Shown piece after piece: positions 26,562-34,040 of a stretch of 34,040 bases of DNA. The notes under the pieces are model-generated. The model did no database searches and was not told the DNA's origin. It saw only the letters and a list, made by a program, of their open reading frames with translations. The translations under genes were made by a program, and so were the position numbers. Source of the DNA: Solirubrobacterales bacterium 70-9 (GTDB lineage: Bacteria; Pseudomonadota; Alphaproteobacteria; Acetobacterales; Acetobacteraceae); NCBI GenBank assembly GCA_903970625.1, contig CAJCJG010000276.1, positions 1 to 34,040 of the forward strand, given 5' to 3'. Positions within the stretch are counted from its first letter, which is position 1. The number at the start of each line of letters is the position of its first letter.

Positions 26562-27518
26562 CTACAAATTCCCCGACACGAACCGCAGCAGCGTCGCGAG
26601 CAGGCTCAGCATCAGCGCCACGCCCAAAAACCCGGGCACGCGAAACACGCGCATTTTCGCGGTCATCGTCTCGAACGCCGCCAGCATCGTGCCGACGACG
26701 GCCAGTTTCACGAACCACGACATACCACCGACCAGATACGGCCCCAGCCCGTCATGCCCCAGCGTCATCCCGAACGGGAAGAACAGGCAGACGATCAGCG
26801 ACATGTAGAGCAGCAGCTTCAGCGACGCCGCGAGGTCGATCATCGCCAGATGGCGGCCTGAATACTCCAGCACCATCGCCTCGTGAATCATCGTCAGTTC
26901 CAGATGCGTCGCCGGATTGTCCACCGGGATGCGCGCGTTTTCGGCAATGGCGACGATCACGAACGCCACCAGCGCCAGCGCCAGCGAGACGCGCAGGCCC
27001 GCCTGACCGGATAGAATATAGTCAGCCACGGTGGAAAGCTGCGTCGAACCGGCGATCAGCGCCACCGAAAACACCGCCATGATCAGCGCGGGTTCGGCGA
27101 GCGACGCGAACATCAGTTCGCGGGAAGCGCCGATGCCGCCGAAACTCGTGCCCACGTCCAGCGCCGCCATCGCCTGCAAAAACCGCGCGGTGCCGAGCAG
27201 CGCGGTGATCACGATCAAATCGCCCGACCAACTGAACAGCAGCCCGGTGGCAAACGTCGGCACCAGCGCGGCAGCAACCCACGTCACGGCGAAGATCGTG
27301 TACGGCACGGCCCGGAACAGCCAGGAGGCGTTGTCCGCCAGCACCACCTCCTTGCCGAGCAGCCGGCGCAAATCGCGATACGGCTGGATCAGCGGCGGCC
27401 CGCGCCTGCGTTGCAGCCGGGCCTTCACCTTGCGGACATATCCGGTCAGCAGCGGCGCCAGCAGCAGCACCAGAAACATCTGTACGCTCTGCGCCAACAC
27501 GTCGAAGATCACTGCCAT
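26562..27518 (-). CDS. hyfC: Membrane anchor subunit HyfC (NuoH family)
   Basis: A 318-residue NuoH/HycD-type protein with about eight membrane helices; it links the iron-sulphur arm to the ion-pumping modules. Characteristic segments are GYVRKVKARLQRRRGPPLIQ and DLRRLLGKEVV near the start, and ENARIPVDNPATHLELTMIH with EAMVLEYSGRHLAMID later, carrying the conserved acidic residues of the quinone or proton channel. The ATG at 27518 overlaps the hyfB 3' end by ten bases, and the frame upstream has no family similarity. Confidence 0.93.
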   Translation of the reverse strand: MAVIFDVLAQSVQMFLVLLLAPLLTGYVRKVKARLQRRRGPPLIQPYRDLRRLLGKEVVLADNASWLFRAVPYTIFAVTWVAAALVPTFATGLLFSWSGDLIVITALLGTARFLQAMAALDVGTSFGGIGASRELMFASLAEPALIMAVFSVALIAGSTQLSTVADYILSGQAGLRVSLALALVAFVIVAIAENARIPVDNPATHLELTMIHEAMVLEYSGRHLAMIDLAASLKLLLYMSLIVCLFFPFGMTLGHDGLGPYLVGGMSWFVKLAVVGTMLAAFETMTAKMRVFRVPGFLGVALMLSLLATLLRFVSGNL

Positions 27519-29503
27519 GCGGCGAGCGCCACCAGCAACAGGACCAGCGCCGCAAACACGGCCGCCAGATAGCGGCGGATGGTCAGGTATTGCAGCCCGT
27601 TCAGCCGCCCCGCGACGGCCGTCACGGCGGAGCCGAGCGGCAGATACAGCGTCTCCCACACCAGATTGTGCGAATATTTCTCGATCCGCGCCGGCCGCAG
27701 ATCGCCGGGCGGCGGCATGTCCACCACCTCCCGCGCGCGAAAGAACGTCGGCCCGAACACGCGGCGGATCGGCTGCGAGAAGCTGGCGCCGCTATATTGC
27801 GTGGCGGGGCCAAGGCCGGGCGTGCCGCAATCCCAGGCGGGCACGCGGCGGATGGCGCTGGAGCCGAAGCGATGCACGGCCACCGCCGCGATCCCGGCCG
27901 AGACCAGCACGAACGTCAGAATCGCCAGCCCGTTGTAGGAACTGTTGCGCGCCGCGATGGGCACGATCGACAGCCAAGGCTGTGTCGTCTGTCGCGCCAG
28001 CCGCCCATGCAGCAGCAGTTTAGTCACCGGCGCCAGCGCGTCGATGACCACGCCGGGGAACATCCCGGCCAGGAAGCACAGCGCGACGAGGCCGAGCATC
28101 GCGGCGAGCGAAAACCGGTCGGTCTCGGTCGCGACGTCAGCTTGCGGCGAGCGCGGGCGGCCCAGGAACGCGATCCCGAAGGCGCGCACGAAACATGCGG
28201 CAGCCAACGCCGCCGCCAGCGCGAGCAATGCGCCCACGGTCGGCACCAGCAGCCGCAGCCCCCATTGCGGCAGTTGCGGACTGACCAGGATCGTCTGGAA
28301 CGTGAGCCACTCGGAGGCAAACCCGTTCAGCGGCGGCAGCGCGGAGATCGCCATGCAGCCGATCAGGAATGCGAAGGCGGAGACCGGCATTTTTTGTACC
28401 AGCCCGCCCAGCGTCTCGATGTTCCGCTCGCCGGTGGCCGTCAGCACGCTGCCGGCGCCGAAGAACAACAGGCTCTTGAACAACATGTGATTGAAGGCAT
28501 GGAACAGCGCGGCACACGTCGCCAGCGCCGCCGCCTCCGGCATGCCGTTGGCGCGGAACGCCAGCGCCAGGCCAAGGGCCAGGAAAACGATGCCGATATT
28601 CTCGATGGTGCTGTAGGCCAGCAGCCGCTTCAGGTCGCGCTCCATCAGCGCACTCATCACCCCGAGAACGGCGGTGACGGCGCCCAGCGTCAGGACCGGA
28701 ACCGACCACCACCACTCCGGCGGCCCAAGCAGGTCGAACACGATGCGGATGAAGGCGTAGATCGCCACTTTCGTCATCACCCCGCTCATCAGCGCGGAGA
28801 CGTGGCTGGGGGCGGCCGGATGGGCGAGCGGCAGCCAGACATGCAGCGGCACGAGGCCGGCCTTCGACCCGGCGCCGAGCAGAACCAGCGCCAGCACCAG
28901 CCCCGCACGGCGCGCGTCCAGCTCGCCGAGACGCATCACGGAGAAAGCGTAGCCGCCCTGCGGCCCCGCCAGCAGGCCGTACGCCAGCAGCAGACACAGC
29001 GCCCCGAACGTCGCCATTACCAGATACACGAACCCGGCCTGCGCGTTGCCCGCCTCGCGATGGTGCGCGACCACCAGCGCCCAGGAGGCGAGCGACATCA
29101 GTTCCCACGCGAACAGGAAGCTGTACGGATCGTCGGCGATCACGACGAGGTTCATCGCGCCGAGAAACAGCGGGTAGAACGGCAGCACGCGCTGCGGCTC
29201 CGCCTCGTGCGCACCGTGGCCGATGGCATACAGGCTCGCGAAGGCCGCACCCGTATCGATCAAAACGAGAAAAAAGCGCGACAGCGCATCCAGCCGGAAG
29301 TGCGCGGCGAGCCACGGAATACCGAGCGGCAGCACGGTTTCGGACTCGCGGCCGGCGAATAGAGCACAGACCAGCGCGGCGCCGGCGATGGCGAGGCAGG
29401 CGCCGTAAACCACTCGCCCGGCCCCCGTGCGCCGCGAGACTGCCACCGCCGCGGCGGCCACCAGCAGAAATGTGGCCACGCACAGCAGAATCAGCAGGAC
29501 CAT
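27509..29503 (-). CDS. hyfB: Antiporter-like membrane subunit HyfB (NuoL/HycC type)
   Basis: A 664-residue ion-translocating subunit, the largest of the cluster. The core shows the conserved charged residues of this fold: glutamate in LFAWELMSLASWALV, lysine in LLGAGSKAGLVPLHVWLPLAHP, and lysine in HMLFKSLLFFGAGSV. The C-terminal extension with VPAWDCGTPGLG and the YSHNLVWETLYLPL segment is typical of HyfB/HycC rather than NuoL. It is the first gene of the cluster; 67 bases separate it from the periplasmic protein gene upstream, enough for a promoter, though none is obvious. Confidence 0.94.
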   Translation of the reverse strand: MVLLILLCVATFLLVAAAAVAVSRRTGAGRVVYGACLAIAGAALVCALFAGRESETVLPLGIPWLAAHFRLDALSRFFLVLIDTGAAFASLYAIGHGAHEAEPQRVLPFYPLFLGAMNLVVIADDPYSFLFAWELMSLASWALVVAHHREAGNAQAGFVYLVMATFGALCLLLAYGLLAGPQGGYAFSVMRLGELDARRAGLVLALVLLGAGSKAGLVPLHVWLPLAHPAAPSHVSALMSGVMTKVAIYAFIRIVFDLLGPPEWWWSVPVLTLGAVTAVLGVMSALMERDLKRLLAYSTIENIGIVFLALGLALAFRANGMPEAAALATCAALFHAFNHMLFKSLLFFGAGSVLTATGERNIETLGGLVQKMPVSAFAFLIGCMAISALPPLNGFASEWLTFQTILVSPQLPQWGLRLLVPTVGALLALAAALAAACFVRAFGIAFLGRPRSPQADVATETDRFSLAAMLGLVALCFLAGMFPGVVIDALAPVTKLLLHGRLARQTTQPWLSIVPIAARNSSYNGLAILTFVLVSAGIAAVAVHRFGSSAIRRVPAWDCGTPGLGPATQYSGASFSQPIRRVFGPTFFRAREVVDMPPPGDLRPARIEKYSHNLVWETLYLPLGSAVTAVAGRLNGLQYLTIRRYLAAVFAALVLLLVALAAWQ

Positions 29504-29570
29504 TGGGCCAATGTGAACATCTGACGGCGACGTTGGACCCTTGCCATCGATATCTCAATGCCCGCGCCCG

Positions 29571-30173
29571 TCACATCGGCGGCGCCACCCCATCCTTGCC
29601 GACCGCGACGAACGCGGCCTTCAGCGAGCCGTCGTCGTTGTGCAGCGCCACCACAAACACAGGGACGCCGGGCTTGAGGTCCGCGCGCTCGGCCGGCGCC
29701 GGCGTTACCACCGGGGTTCCCGGCGGCACCGTGACTTTGACGCTGCCGCCCTTGTAAGACAGCGTCAGTTCGCGGCCGGAGTTGCTTTGCACCGCCGCAT
29801 CGACATTGGCGTTGGTCATCGACGTGCCGGGCGCCAGATCCCAGTCGTAATGCCCCTCCCCGGTGCCGCGCCCGGCCTCCGGGAACACCAGCACCTCCAG
29901 CGCCTCCAACGTGCCGTCGTCGTTCGGCTTGGCGGCGGTGCCGATGAAGCTGCCGGGCTTGATGTCCGCAATCTCGATTTTTTTCAGCGACGCGAGGCCG
30001 AATTTCTCCGGCAGCGCAATGCTCACCTTCGGGCCTTCTCGGGTGGCGACGACGAGCGTTTGCGCGCTCACGCTGTCGATGGTGCCCCGAATATGGCTCG
30101 GCGGCGTGTCCGCCCGCGCGGCCGTGATCATCAGCCCGGCGGCGAGACCGGCAAGGAGAAGGCGGAGTTTCAT
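29571..30173 (-). CDS. Periplasmic protein, DUF5666-like
   Basis: A 200-residue exported protein. MKLRLLLAGLAAGLMITAARA is a clear Sec signal peptide with cleavage after ARA. The mature chain consists of short beta-rich repeats: IRGTIDSVSAQTLVVATREG, LKKIEIADIKPGSFIGTAA, then SYKGGSVKVTVPPGTPVVT and DLKPGVPVFVVAL. Alternating strand motifs of this kind resemble DUF5666 and suggest OB-like modules; function unknown. ATG 30173 has AAAGG upstream and starts the signal peptide; an ATG nine codons upstream lacks a ribosome-binding site. It precedes the hyf cluster on the same strand, but a functional link is not established. Confidence 0.75.
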   Translation of the reverse strand: MKLRLLLAGLAAGLMITAARADTPPSHIRGTIDSVSAQTLVVATREGPKVSIALPEKFGLASLKKIEIADIKPGSFIGTAAKPNDDGTLEALEVLVFPEAGRGTGEGHYDWDLAPGTSMTNANVDAAVQSNSGRELTLSYKGGSVKVTVPPGTPVVTPAPAERADLKPGVPVFVVALHNDDGSLKAAFVAVGKDGVAPPM

Positions 30174-30247
30174 CGCGAGGGTGCCTTTCGATTTGGACAT
30201 CAGGACATGGGCACGCAGCGCGTTCTTCACAGCCACCTCTCTCCTTT

Positions 30248-31393
30248 CTAACCCATCACTTGCTCCCACTGCCGCGACTTCGCCGATGCCAGCACCGCGT
30301 CCGTCACCAGATCGGTCGCCCGTGCCTCGCGGAATGTCGGCGCGGCCGGGGTGTCGCTGTCCAGCGAACCGAGAAAGTCGGCAACCTGATGTGTGAACGA
30401 ATGCTCGTAGCCGATCTGCAAGCCCGGCACCCACCAATTTTTCATGTATGGATGGTCGCCGTCGGTGATGTGGATGGAGCGCCAGCCGCGCGAAATGCCG
30501 GCGTCGCCATGATCGAACAACTGCAAGCGGTGCAGATCGTGCAGGTCCCAGAACACCGATGCATTCTGCCCGTTCAGTTCCAGCGTGTACAGCGCCTTGT
30601 GCCCGCGCGCGTATCGCGTCGCCTCGAACGTCGCAAGCGACCCGTTGGCGAAACGGGCCAGGAACAGGCTGGCATCGTCGATCGTCACCGGCTGCACCTC
30701 GCCGGTCAGTTGATGCTTGCGCTCCTTGATGAACGTCTCCGTCACCGCCGTCACTTCCGCAATCGGGCCGTTCAGCCACATCGCGGTGTCGATGCAGTGC
30801 GCGAGCAGATCGCCGGTGACGCCACTGCCGGCCACACTCGCATCCAGCCGCCACAATCCGGTGCCGCCCTGCGGCAGATCGGTGGACATCGTCCAGTCTT
30901 GCAGGAACTTTGCGCGATAATGGAAGATGCGTCCGAACTTGCCTTCATCGACCCACTGCTTGGCCAGCGTCACCGCCGGCACGCGGCGATAGTTGTACCA
31001 GACCATGTTGCGCACGCCGGCCCGTTCGACGGCCTCGGTCATCGCCAGAGATTCTTTGGCCGTGCGGCCGAGCGGCTTTTCGCACATCACCATCTTGCCG
31101 GCCTCCGCCGCCGCGATGGCGATGTCGTGGTGCATGTCGTTGGGTGCCGCGATGTCGATAATGTCGATGTCGGGCCGCGCCACCAATTTGCGCCAATCGG
31201 TCTCGACGGAGTCGTAACCCCACTGATCGGCAAACGCCTGCACGGCACTGGCATTGCGCGCGCACGCGGCCTTCAGCACGGGCCGGTACGGCAGATCGAA
31301 AAACTGGCCGACCTGCTTGAACGCATTGCTGTGCGCCCGGCCCATGAAGCTGTAGCCGACCATGCCGATGTTCAGTGGCTTTTTGGTGATCAT
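30248..31393 (-). CDS. Gfo/Idh/MocA family oxidoreductase
   Basis: A 381-residue NAD(P)-dependent sugar or polyol dehydrogenase. It shows the Rossmann motif [12 protein letters not shown] (10-21), the catalytic lysine Lys106 in MCEKPLG, and [13 protein letters not shown] (194-206) with Asp195 and His199 of the active site. It is only distantly similar to the oxidoreductase at 4481, so the two are not a recent duplication. The likely partner is the sugar phosphate isomerase at 31934, a pairing typical of inositol or rare-sugar oxidation. ATG 31393 directly precedes the nucleotide-binding strand. Copy C of the palindromic repeat lies just upstream. Confidence 0.93.
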   Translation of the reverse strand: MITKKPLNIGMVGYSFMGRAHSNAFKQVGQFFDLPYRPVLKAACARNASAVQAFADQWGYDSVETDWRKLVARPDIDIIDIAAPNDMHHDIAIAAAEAGKMVMCEKPLGRTAKESLAMTEAVERAGVRNMVWYNYRRVPAVTLAKQWVDEGKFGRIFHYRAKFLQDWTMSTDLPQGGTGLWRLDASVAGSGVTGDLLAHCIDTAMWLNGPIAEVTAVTETFIKERKHQLTGEVQPVTIDDASLFLARFANGSLATFEATRYARGHKALYTLELNGQNASVFWDLHDLHRLQLFDHGDAGISRGWRSIHITDGDHPYMKNWWVPGLQIGYEHSFTHQVADFLGSLDSDTPAAPTFREARATDLVTDAVLASAKSRQWEQVMG

Positions 31394-31420
31394 TCGTTTT
31401 TCCCCGGTTGGTTCTGCGTC

Positions 31421-31506
31421 GTCATGCCTGCGAAGGCTGGCATCCATCGCGCCACGTCCGCAATTTCGGAGCGTAAACGTGGACCCCCGCATTCGCGGGG
31501 GTGACG
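31421..31506. repeat. Bipartite palindromic repeat, copy C
   Basis: GTCATGCCTGCGAAGGCTGG opens the element and GGACCCCCGCATTCGCGGGG nearly closes it, followed by GTGACG. It has the same two-hairpin layout as the copies at 15809 and 26456. The GIY-YIG gene ends four bases from its right boundary. Its left half and middle spacer are repeated in the same orientation at 31867. Confidence 0.85.
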
Positions 31507-31510
31507 TTGG

Positions 31511-31831
31511 TCAAGTTTGGTCGGTTTCGGACGTACCAACTAGATCCGGATACATGTCGCGCCAGCGCGGATTTCCCTGTTCGATAAGCCTTTTCTTCCA
31601 CACTCGCTCCCACTTCTTGATTCGCTTCTCGCGCAGGATTGCGTCGGGCATCGTCGCGTGGAGTTCGTAGTACACGAGCAGCTTCACACCGTAGTCGCTC
31701 GTAAACCCCTCGATCGCGTCGTTCTTGTGCTGCCACACGCGCTGAACCAAGTCGCTGGTCACGCCGACATAGAGCGTGCCGTCCCGTTTGCTGGCCAGAA
31801 TATATACGCAGGGCGTCCGATCCCGTGCCAT
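31511..31831 (-). CDS. GIY-YIG nuclease family protein
   Basis: A 106-residue single-domain GIY-YIG protein of the small YhbQ-like kind. The variant motif pair is CVYIL (8-12) and LYVGVTS (20-26), followed by the catalytic Arg31 in LVQRVWQHK and the metal-binding glutamate in AILREKRIKKWERVWK. The C-terminal NPRWRDMYPDL is usual for this group. It is a predicted DNA-cleaving or repair-like enzyme; substrate unknown. ATG 31831 is used; a TTG nine codons upstream is possible. The gene is bracketed by palindromic repeats C and D in direct orientation, suggesting that gene and repeats move or persist together. Confidence 0.92.
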   Translation of the reverse strand: MARDRTPCVYILASKRDGTLYVGVTSDLVQRVWQHKNDAIEGFTSDYGVKLLVYYELHATMPDAILREKRIKKWERVWKKRLIEQGNPRWRDMYPDLVGTSETDQT

Positions 31832-31866
31832 ATGCCTGCCGACCGCTAAAATGCCCAACCCAACCA

Positions 31867-31924
31867 GTCATGCCCGCGAAGGCGGGCATCCATCGTGCCG
31901 CGCACACATTTCGGGACGCAGGTG
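31867..31924. repeat. Palindromic repeat, half copy D
   Basis: GTCATGCCCGCGAAGGCGGG begins a perfect hairpin, and the following spacer (CATCCATCGTGCCGCGC, then TTTCGGGACGC) matches the spacer of copy C. The second hairpin is missing or decayed. C and D therefore form direct repeats flanking the GIY-YIG gene; D ends just before the isomerase stop codon. Confidence 0.75.
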
Positions 31925-31933
31925 AGAACGGCA

Positions 31934-32977
31934 TCACCCCCGCCACCCATGCGCATCCCGCACCGCGATCATCGCCGCCAGAATGCTGTTCCATGTTTTT
32001 GCCAGCAGCATCGTTTCGTTGGAGAACATGCAGCCGTCCCAACAGATGTGCTGAAACGCGTGCGTCAATTCGCCATCCGCGCCGCGCAGCCAGTAGCCGG
32101 CGTCGTGGGCGATATCCAGCTTGCCGTTCGGATCGTCCGGCAGGCAGTGGCGGCCGGTTTTGTCGTGGCTGCCCATGCCCTTCACCGTCGCGTCGTTCTG
32201 CGCCACATGGAAATCGAACGTCCACGGCCGCAGCGCGTCCGTCATCGTCTTCAGCGCGGCTTCCTTTCCCGCTTTGTCCCACGCGAAATTGTCAGGGACG
32301 ATGCGGTCCTCCGGCGCGTTGTAGCCCAGCGTGTACAGCAGCGTGTGCGCCATGTCGGCCTGGAAGCCGACGGTGTTCGGCCGATCCGTCGCCTCCAGCA
32401 GATCCAGCATGTGCTTCCAGCCATGCATCCCGCCCCAGCAGATTTCGCCCTCCGCAGCCAGCTTCTCGCCATAGTCCTCGGCGACATCGGCCGCTTCGCG
32501 CCACGTCTTGGCGATAAGCTTTGTGTTCGCCACCGGATCCTGCGCCCACGCGTCCACCCCCGCTGCGCTGTCGATCCGGATGACGCCGTACGGCCGCACG
32601 CCGAGGTCGCGCAGCTTGCCGGCGATTCGACAGGCTTTGCCGACCATTTCGACGAATTTCGCCCGCTCCTCGGCGCTGCCCATGGCGGAGCCGCCCCCCA
32701 CCGGCGGCCACACCGGCGCCACCACCGAGCCGATCACGAGGTTCCGCGCGCGCACCTTGTCGGCCAGGATTTTCAAATCGTCGTCGGTGGCGTCGATGCT
32801 GGTGTGCGGGTCGGCGGCAAAAATATCGACGCCTTCGAATCTCTGGCCGTCCACCTCGGCCGCCGCCGTCAGGTCCAGCATCGCGTCCAGGCTGATCGGC
32901 GGCTCGGAATCCGCCCCTTTGCCGACCAGTCCCGGCCACATCGCATTGTGCAGTTTGGGGAAGTTGTTGCGCGCCAT
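31934..32977 (-). CDS. Sugar phosphate isomerase/epimerase family protein
   Basis: A 347-residue TIM-barrel protein of the AP-endonuclease-2/xylose isomerase-like superfamily. It starts [20 protein letters not shown]. Candidate metal-site and barrel segments include [32 protein letters not shown] and [16 protein letters not shown], with Asp and His residues at strand ends. Members isomerise or epimerise keto-sugars, inosose being one example. It probably works with the Gfo/Idh/MocA oxidoreductase at 30248, from which it is separated by the repeat/GIY-YIG unit. ATG 32977 is the natural start. Confidence 0.88.
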   Translation of the reverse strand: MARNNFPKLHNAMWPGLVGKGADSEPPISLDAMLDLTAAAEVDGQRFEGVDIFAADPHTSIDATDDDLKILADKVRARNLVIGSVVAPVWPPVGGGSAMGSAEERAKFVEMVGKACRIAGKLRDLGVRPYGVIRIDSAAGVDAWAQDPVANTKLIAKTWREAADVAEDYGEKLAAEGEICWGGMHGWKHMLDLLEATDRPNTVGFQADMAHTLLYTLGYNAPEDRIVPDNFAWDKAGKEAALKTMTDALRPWTFDFHVAQNDATVKGMGSHDKTGRHCLPDDPNGKLDIAHDAGYWLRGADGELTHAFQHICWDGCMFSNETMLLAKTWNSILAAMIAVRDAHGWRG

Positions 32978-33045
32978 TGTCCGTTACTCCCATCGCCTTT
33001 GTTGGCGCCAGTAGAGCGCCGGGAGCGGCACGGTTCAAGCCGGCG

Positions 33046-33687
33046 CTATCTCGGCGAGACGGGGATCGCCACCTCGTTGCGGCGCAGCGGCGGCAAGGTC
33101 CAGGGCGGGTCGTAGAACCACGCCACCGGTGCGCCCGCCGGGCGCCACGCACTGTTCTCCAGCCCGCGCACCAGGTCCGCCGTGTGCGCCGCCACGGCCT
33201 GCGCGCCGATGGAGCCGGAAAACCGCAGCACGGCGAACATCTCCGGCGGGACCGGCACCAGCATCACGGCCGGGTCGTTGGGTTTCGGCAGCGTCTGCAT
33301 CGTGAAACTGGCCGGCATGAAGAAGCGGATGCGCCACCGGCCGGATGCATCCTGCGTCTGCGACACCGGCGCCGTCATCGCGATCTTGGCGCCCGCCGAC
33401 TCCTGCGCCACCGGCGCCGTCATGGCGATTTTCGTGCCGCCTTGGTTGTCGCCGAAAATGTAGCCGGCGAGCCGGCGGAACCCGGCGCTGCGCGTCCCCT
33501 CCTCGTCGCCGTCCACCACAGTCTCGGCAGCGATGCGCGGGCCGTATTGCCGTATCTCGGCCCAGCCGGCTTCGGCCACGATCTTATACGCAGGCTCCTC
33601 CGCCTGCCGCGCACCCACCGCCGAGCAGGCGAACAGGGCGAGGCCGGAGGCAATGGCGGCGAGCTTGGCCAACACCGCGCTGCTCAC
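33046..33687 (-). CDS. SOUL-type haem-binding family protein
   Basis: A 213-residue exported SOUL/HBP-family protein. The N-terminus (residues 1-26, SSAVLAKLAAIASGLALFAC region) is a signal peptide; a lipobox at Cys21 is possible but has Phe at -2. The mature domain shows AEIRQYGPRIAAETVV, GFRRLAGYIFGDNQ, the family repeat KIAMTAPV (present twice) and WRIRFFMPASFTMQTLPKP. Members bind haem or related tetrapyrroles; the ligand is not visible here. The GTG at 33687 is chosen because it begins the signal peptide; it overlaps an upstream short frame by GTGA. Confidence 0.88.
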   Translation of the reverse strand: MSSAVLAKLAAIASGLALFACSAVGARQAEEPAYKIVAEAGWAEIRQYGPRIAAETVVDGDEEGTRSAGFRRLAGYIFGDNQGGTKIAMTAPVAQESAGAKIAMTAPVSQTQDASGRWRIRFFMPASFTMQTLPKPNDPAVMLVPVPPEMFAVLRFSGSIGAQAVAAHTADLVRGLENSAWRPAGAPVAWFYDPPWTLPPLRRNEVAIPVSPR

Positions 33688-33797
33688 GGCCCGAGGCCGA
33701 CGAAGATCGAGCGGTCCTTCTGCACGTACGGCCCCTCCCACATATTCCAGGCGCTGTGACTGACCATGGGGTCGTACTGCGCCGGCACCAGCGCCAC
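33684..33797 (-). CDS. Candidate short gene or gene remnant before the SOUL gene
   Basis: A frame ending in a TGA that overlaps the SOUL GTG start (GTGA) encodes AQYDPMVSHSAWNMWEGPYV and then QKDRSIFVGLGP. The composition, with several Trp, Tyr and Met and no arginine richness, is unlike shadow frames of this GC-rich DNA, so it may be real coding sequence. From GTG 33797 it would have 37 residues; from the internal ATG, 27. The frame is open up to a stop at 33843-33845, so it may also be the C-terminal remnant of a broken gene. No ribosome-binding site supports either start. Confidence 0.35.
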   Translation of the reverse strand: MALVPAQYDPMVSHSAWNMWEGPYVQKDRSIFVGLGP

Positions 33798-33901
33798 CCC
33801 GCACGAAATTCGGAGCCGGCGGCCGGAAACGAAAGCCGCTGCTCAGAAATCGGGAGCGACGGTTTCGCACACAAAAAACCCCGCCACCCCCAAATTTCCG
33901 C

Positions 33902-33931
33902 TTGCCCACCATACGTCACGCATACTAACAT
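33902..33931 (+). promoter_or_regulatory. Putative promoter for leaderless MNNTP-family gene
   Basis: TTGCCC (33902-33907) and TAACAT (33926-33931) are 18 bases apart, and the -10 element ends six bases before GTG 33938. The -35 context CCGCTTGCCCA matches TCGCTTGCCCA upstream of the related gene at 2467, with the same distance from -10 to start codon. Confidence 0.5.
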
Positions 33932-33937
33932 GTTGCC

Positions 33938-34040
33938 GTGAACAACACCCCCACCCTGTCCTCGGTAGATCGCCTCAGCGCCGCCCTCATGGCGTTCCTG
34001 GAGGCGTTCGCGGCACGGGCCGGGTGGTGGTTCCCCAAAT
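33938..34040 (+). CDS. Small unknown protein of the MNNTP family (partial, runs off right edge)
   Basis: The first 34 codons encode MNNTPTLSSVDRLSAALMAF followed by LEAFAARAGWWFPK, aligned with the protein at 2467 (MNNTPNLSPAERLGILIEF, then ARAGLRLP). Both start with GTG and share the first 14 bases exactly. The relationship supports the start and the reality of both genes. The rest lies outside the window. Function unknown; no signal peptide is evident. Confidence 0.6.
   Translation, partial: MNNTPTLSSVDRLSAALMAFLEAFAARAGWWFPK

Noticed and set aside
22348-29503. Functional hydrogen-evolving formate hydrogenlyase
   Set aside because: The large subunit lacks the NiFe-binding cysteines, and no formate dehydrogenase, ferredoxin or maturation gene is present.

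Overview
The window is GC-rich DNA (about two thirds G+C by eye) from an alphaproteobacterium. A secreted-type Hint-domain protein beside enolase, a PrkA/DUF444/SpoVR operon and the codon style point to Rhodospirillales, perhaps Acetobacteraceae. That placement is inference: there is no rRNA or other taxonomic marker here. I found no tRNA, rRNA, CRISPR array, phage module or complete insertion sequence. The first 33 bases look like the start of an IS5-type transposase running off the left edge.

Layout, left to right. (1) 1-2352, minus: transposase start, enolase, and a Hint-domain gene overlapping enolase by 4 bp. (2) 2467-2985, plus: a small unknown protein whose relative starts at the right edge (33938). 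(3) 2991-5464, minus: amidase and an inositol-dehydrogenase-like oxidoreductase, overlapping. (4) 5562-6213, plus: a VapBC-like toxin-antitoxin pair with an apparently leaderless first gene. (5) 6237-8756: gamma-glutamyltransferase (minus), then csaA and a gpt-like gene (plus). (6) 8760-13319, minus: BtpA/SgcQ-family protein, M42 peptidase, FGGY kinase and RutA-like monooxygenase in operon order, with a divergent operon (13453-15767, plus) for an uncharacterised glycosidase-like protein and an M20 peptidase. (7) 15899-20665, minus: prkA, DUF444 and spoVR stress operon. (8) 20953-22361, plus: DUF2459 lipoprotein and two related tiny genes with the same palindrome in their leaders. (9) 22348-29503, minus: six-gene hydrogenase-4-like membrane complex (hyfB-C-E-F-G-I order) whose large subunit lacks the NiFe-binding cysteines. 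(10) 29571-33687, minus: periplasmic protein, second Gfo/Idh/MocA oxidoreductase, GIY-YIG nuclease bracketed by palindromic repeats, sugar phosphate isomerase and SOUL-type haem-binding protein.

How parts may work together. Region 6 resembles the E. coli sgc locus, where an M42-type protein (SgcX) and a BtpA-type protein (SgcQ) are neighbours. It probably encodes catabolism of an unidentified carbohydrate or modified sugar. Region 9 fits the energy-converting hydrogenase-related (Ehr) complexes: a proton- or sodium-pumping membrane arm with an iron-sulphur small subunit but no hydrogen-activating centre, so its electron donor and acceptor are unknown. The oxidoreductase and isomerase of region 10 are a usual polyol or sugar oxidation pair, here separated by a repeat-flanked GIY-YIG gene.

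Most notable for follow-up are the Ehr-like complex, the repeat/GIY-YIG unit, the two related small genes with matching leaderless promoters near the two ends of the window, and the tandem tiny genes behind a 14-bp perfect palindrome. A bipartite palindromic repeat family (full copies near 15.8, 26.5 and 31.4 kb, half copy near 31.9 kb) runs through intergenic space.
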